Shown: positions 5,739-9,054 of the stretch, piece by piece
How positions within the stretch are numbered: position 1 is the stretch's first letter
Layout: the number at the start of each line of letters is the position of its first letter
Translations under genes and position numbers: made by a program
Origin: Actinomycetota bacterium
GTDB lineage: Bacteria; Actinomycetota; UBA4738; HRBIN12
Length of the DNA stretch: 9,054 nt
Direction of reading: 5' to 3'
Assembly (NCBI GenBank): GCA_005885325.1
Contig: VAYX01000062.1
Location: 1-9,054, forward strand
The notes under the pieces: model-generated
Seen by the model: the letters and a program-made list of their open reading frames with translations, nothing else
What the model was told of the DNA's origin: nothing
Database searches by the model: none

Positions 5739-8700
5739 GAGTCGCCGCCAGCCGATCCTGAGCGCCGTCGAGGCGCTGGAGCCACGGCCGAGCCTCCAAC
5801 CGCTCGAAGATCTCACGGGCGTCGGAGAGGAGTGGCCGCGCCTCTTCGGATCGTCCCTCTCGCAACAGCCATTCCCCGTGCTCGAGCAAGGTCGCCGCCA
5901 AGTAGAAGGGGAACACCATCTCCCTGAACAGTCCCGCCGCGCCCTTGAAGCCCGACTCGACGCCATCCTTCTCTCCGTGGAGAGCGGCGAGCCTCGCTCG
6001 GAACCGCATGGAGTGCGCCTGGAGAAGCTGAGGGGTCCCGCCACGCGGAAGGGACTCGACGATCGCGAGGAGCTCCTCAACTTTCCTGACGTCGTTCAGG
6101 TCGAACGCAGCCTCGACACCATGGACATAGGCCTCCTTGACGGCCTCGTGAGATATGGCGACAGCATCGCGAGCACGTAGGGCGACTTCCGCGGATTCGA
6201 CGGCCTCCGCGAATCGACCCTCCTCTCGGAGGAGCGCAGCTTTGCCGACGGCGTGCATCGCACGCTCCTGGATGTCGGCAGAGGATTCGGCTTCGGTGAA
6301 GATGGCGAAGTCCTCCCGAGCACGCTCGGGCGCTCCCCGGTTGAGGTGGATGTACGGGACGTTGCTTAGGAAGCAAAGCATGGCTGCCCGCGATTGATGC
6401 GTCGCCTCGTCGCGAACCCCATCGGCCATCGCCAGGACTTCGTCCCATTCGCCCATCGCAAACGCCGGATAGCTTTGAGCAAGGAGTTGCCACTCCCAAT
6501 AGCGGTTCCCCGCTCTGCGCGCGAGTAGGAGACCGCTTCGCACATGTCCCCACGCCTCTTGATACCTGTCCGCATGGCTCGTGAGATCCGCGAGGTTGTA
6601 GTGAGCGCGGAGGGCGGCCGACGGTATCTCGTGCTCCAACGCCACCTCGAGGGCGTATCGCATCAGGGCCAAGGCCTCCTGGCGCCTGCCTCTCGCCAGC
6701 ATCGTGATCGCCTTCGTGTTGAGCGCTTGGGACAGGATCTCGGGCAGCCAGAGTTCCTCGGCAAGCTTCAGGGCCACCTCGATCCGCTCCGCGGCCGCGT
6801 CGGTCTCTCCTGTGAAGAAGAGCAGTCTCCCCAGCTCGGAGGCGAGCGCCGCGAGATTCTCGTCTGGTTCCTCAGCCGCGAGCACCCGAAACGAGCGGTC
6901 CATGTTGTCGACCGCCTCGGCAAGTCGACCCCTGTCCCACATGATGTCGGCGAGTCGGGCAGAGACGCGGGCAGCTGGATGCGTCTGCCCCATGCGCTCA
7001 AACTGGGACATGGCCCGCTCGAGCAAGGCCTGAGCATCCGCGGATCGACCACCCATGCGAGCCATCATGCCTGCACGCTCGAACAATCCAGCCTGCTCCG
7101 ATGGGTCGTTGGCAAGCTCAGCGGCCTTTTCGAAGTAGCGGTGGGCCTCCTGACTGGCTGCGAGGGAGGCGGCGCGCTCGGCTGCACGGATCAGCCGGTC
7201 TTTCGCATGGGCCTTGATGTCTTCAGCATCCGGAGCGTCGGGGGCCTCGTGATAGGCAGCGAGGTAGTGTGCGGCAACGACCTCCACGAACTCTTCCTCG
7301 TCCGGGCCCCAGCCTTCCTCGATGAATCTGGCAGAAGCTACGTGCTTGTCCTTGCGATCTCTCTTCGAGAGAGTCTCGTAGGCGACACGCTTTACCAGAT
7401 CCTGGAGGAATCCGTACTGACCACGCTCAGGTGAAAGCGGATCTGCCTGGAGCGAGAGGACTTCCTTCTTGACCAGCGAGGCCAGCAGCGGCTCAAGCTC
7501 CGGCTCCGACAGTCCCGAGAGTGCCGAGAGCCCAGAGATCCTGAACGTCTTTCCCAGGACCGCCCCATCTTGAAGCAGCTGGCGTTCCTCGCGGGTCAGA
7601 CCATCCAAACGCGCAGCGATGAGGGCGTGGAGGGTCTCGGGCACCTCAAGCGTCTCGATGGGGCCAGCCGGCTTGTATGAAGCCCCCTCCTGGACCAGCA
7701 GCCCCCGGTCGAGCAGCATCCGAACGGTCTCGACTGCATAGAGTGGGACACCTTCCGCCCGTTCGAGGATCTGCAAGCAACGACTTCGCGGCAAGCCGGG
7801 GACGAGTCCTGCGAGAAGCTCGTCCATCGCATCTTCGTGTAGAGGTTCTAGGTACAAGGATGTGGCATTCCGCATGCCGGCACCCCAACCGGGGTGTCGT
7901 TCGGCCATCTCTGGCCGGGCGAGCGCGAGGACGAACAAGGCGTGGTTCTTCGACCACTCGAGGAGGTACTCGATGAAGTCGAGCATCGAGGGATCTGCCC
8001 ACTGCATGTCCTCGTAGACCATGACCGTTGGCATCTCCTCGGAAAGGCGCTCGTAGAACAGCCGCCAGGCGCTGAATAGGTTTTCACGGTCCCAGGACGC
8101 TCTCTCCTCCAGACCGAGGAGATGAGCCAGGCGCGGCTCGACCCACTGACCTTCCTCCGGGTCTCTGATGGATTCCTCAACCGTCCGATGGAGCTTTTCA
8201 AGGGCCGACGCCTGCTCCTCCCCCTCACGGATCCCGGCCCGGGTTCGGACCATCTCGGCGAGCGCCCAGTACGTCACGCCCTCCCCGTATGGCAGGCACC
8301 TGCCTCGGTGCCACCGCACCTCTTCGACCAGACCGTCGATGTACTTGAAGAACTCCCACGACAGGCGGGATTTGCCGGTGCCGGCAATCCCGACCACCGA
8401 GACGAGGTGCGCCTTCCTCTCCTCGGCCGAAGCGTGAAAGAGTTCCTTGATCAGTCGGAGCTCACGGTTGCGGCCGACAAACGGGGCCTCGAGGCCCGTC
8501 GATTTCAGGGCTCCGCCACGCCCTCCGACCACCCGGATCGCGCGCCAAACGGGAACAGGCTCGGCCTTCCCCTTGAGCTCGCGAGAGCCGGCCTCTTGGT
8601 AGACGATCGCCTCATCGCTTGCGCGCTTTGTGGCCTCGCCGACGAACACGGCTCCCGGGTCGGCCGCGCCCTGGATGCGGGAGGCCGTGTTGACGATGTC

Positions 8701-9054
8701 ACCAGCCACCATCCCCTGGCCCTCGGCGCCGATCGTGACGGCCGACTCCCCCGTGAGGACGCCGACCCGCGCCCGCAGGTCCGGGGAACCAATCTCTTGC
8801 CCAAGGGCTTCCACCGCCGTCGTCAGATCGAGCGCGGTGCGGACGGCCCGCTCCGCATCGTCTTCATTGGCGATCGGAGTACCCCACACGGCCATCACGG
8901 CATCGCCGATGAACTTCTCGACGACTCCGCCATATCGCGCGATCAGCGTTCGGCACGTGTCGAAGTACTTCGACAACAGCTCGCGCACCTCCTCGGAGTC
9001 GCGGGACTCCGAGAGCGTCGTGAACCCGACGAGGTCGGCGAAGAGGATGGACAC
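5722..9054 (-). CDS. Class III cyclase / ATPase / TPR signalling protein, copy A (N-terminus beyond right edge)
   Basis: 1110 residues are visible. The true start is outside the window: the edge GTG corresponds to an internal valine (SVLFAD in copy B), so about 75 residues, probably including zinc ribbons, are missing. Counting from the edge, a class III cyclase domain spans 1-175: metal-binding D7 (FADLVGFT) and D51 (FIGDAVMAVWG), K47, N122 and R126 of VNTASR. M115 replaces the Asp or Thr that usually helps select the base. An AAA/STAND-type ATPase follows at about 190-420, with Walker A GIAGTGKS (222-229) and Walker B VMVYEDMQWAD (D349). A winged-helix-like linker comes next, then long helical TPR-like repeats from about 610 to 1095. 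There is no membrane segment. This order is that of bacterial ATPase-coupled cyclases and recalls soluble adenylyl cyclase. It may make cAMP or cGMP, or only use the fold as a sensor. It is intact throughout, unlike copy B, to which it is closely similar over its whole length. Confidence 0.93.
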   Translation of the reverse strand: MSILFADLVGFTTLSESRDSEEVRELLSKYFDTCRTLIARYGGVVEKFIGDAVMAVWGTPIANEDDAERAVRTALDLTTAVEALGQEIGSPDLRARVGVLTGESAVTIGAEGQGMVAGDIVNTASRIQGAADPGAVFVGEATKRASDEAIVYQEAGSRELKGKAEPVPVWRAIRVVGGRGGALKSTGLEAPFVGRNRELRLIKELFHASAEERKAHLVSVVGIAGTGKSRLSWEFFKYIDGLVEEVRWHRGRCLPYGEGVTYWALAEMVRTRAGIREGEEQASALEKLHRTVEESIRDPEEGQWVEPRLAHLLGLEERASWDRENLFSAWRLFYERLSEEMPTVMVYEDMQWADPSMLDFIEYLLEWSKNHALFVLALARPEMAERHPGWGAGMRNATSLYLEPLHEDAMDELLAGLVPGLPRSRCLQILERAEGVPLYAVETVRMLLDRGLLVQEGASYKPAGPIETLEVPETLHALIAARLDGLTREERQLLQDGAVLGKTFRISGLSALSGLSEPELEPLLASLVKKEVLSLQADPLSPERGQYGFLQDLVKRVAYETLSKRDRKDKHVASARFIEEGWGPDEEEFVEVVAAHYLAAYHEAPDAPDAEDIKAHAKDRLIRAAERAASLAASQEAHRYFEKAAELANDPSEQAGLFERAGMMARMGGRSADAQALLERAMSQFERMGQTHPAARVSARLADIMWDRGRLAEAVDNMDRSFRVLAAEEPDENLAALASELGRLLFFTGETDAAAERIEVALKLAEELWLPEILSQALNTKAITMLARGRRQEALALMRYALEVALEHEIPSAALRAHYNLADLTSHADRYQEAWGHVRSGLLLARRAGNRYWEWQLLAQSYPAFAMGEWDEVLAMADGVRDEATHQSRAAMLCFLSNVPYIHLNRGAPERAREDFAIFTEAESSADIQERAMHAVGKAALLREEGRFAEAVESAEVALRARDAVAISHEAVKEAYVHGVEAAFDLNDVRKVEELLAIVESLPRGGTPQLLQAHSMRFRARLAALHGEKDGVESGFKGAAGLFREMVFPFYLAATLLEHGEWLLREGRSEEARPLLSDAREIFERLEARPWLQRLDGAQDRLAATQVASP
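8998..9047. repeat. 50-nt exact direct repeat, copy in gene A
   Basis: Partner of the block at 5444-5493, in the same orientation and 3554 nt away, at the same place in the cyclase domain of the paralog. It is part of the larger diverged tandem duplication that formed genes A and B. Confidence 0.85.

Noticed and set aside
5726..5785. Upstream ATG start for copy B, adding 20 residues
   Set aside because: The extra residues (Arg, Ser and Gly rich) are the shifted reading of the end of copy A. The zinc ribbon begins at the GTG, which has its own ribosome site and the GTGA overlap.
6544..7434. 296-codon plus-strand reading frame
   Set aside because: It is opposite the TPR part of copy A and no recognisable protein results. 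A similar antisense frame opposite copy B (3137-3880) only mirrors the paralogy.
9052..9054. GTG at the right edge as the start of copy A
   Set aside because: In copy B the same position is an internal valine about 75 residues after the start, in the first strand of the cyclase domain. The gene must begin outside the window.

Overview
The window is G+C-rich (about two thirds by eye). It is almost fully coding, and every supported gene is on the minus strand, so transcription runs from right to left. The layout points to a bacterium of the Actinomycetota or a similar high-GC, deep-branching lineage. The reasons are a tRNA 2-thiouridylase (mnmA) closely followed by an NAD-dependent DNA ligase (ligA), an order familiar from actinobacteria, together with large zinc ribbon / class III cyclase / ATPase / TPR proteins, which are common in actinobacterial and Chloroflexota genomes. 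This assignment is an inference; the window has no rRNA or other marker that would settle it.

Right half (9054 to 2259): two tandem paralogous genes encode giant signalling proteins of the cyclase-ATPase-TPR type. The upstream copy A (5722-9054) enters from beyond the right edge and is intact as far as it can be seen. The downstream copy B begins at a GTG that overlaps copy A's TGA in a GTGA junction, so the pair is probably co-transcribed and translationally coupled. Copy B is broken. Compared with A it has lost a net 61 nucleotides near position 3005, which shifts the frame. The result is a 929-residue N-terminal protein (zinc ribbons, cyclase, ATPase, part of the TPR region; 2936-5725) and a separate reading frame for the last ~240 residues (2259-2975). 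The two copies also share an exact 50-nt stretch in the cyclase domain, although they differ widely elsewhere.

Left half (2236 to 1): mnmA (1157-2236) lies 22 nt after the cyclase locus. A strong GC-rich hairpin follows it, then a COG2122/UPF0280 ApbE-like protein (395-1066) and, 19 nt further on, the first 125 codons of ligA, cut by the left edge just after its active-site lysine. COG2122 proteins have been linked to sulfide assimilation in methanogens. Its place next to the tRNA-thiolating enzyme is therefore suggestive of a sulfur connection, although simple co-location is also possible.

There is no CRISPR array, mobile element, tRNA or rRNA that I can support, and no gene-free stretch longer than about 90 bases. 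The most notable points are the coupled tandem cyclase-ATPases, the internal deletion in copy B, the 50-nt identical block, a methionine at the usual substrate-specifying position of both cyclase domains, and the COG2122 gene between mnmA and ligA.
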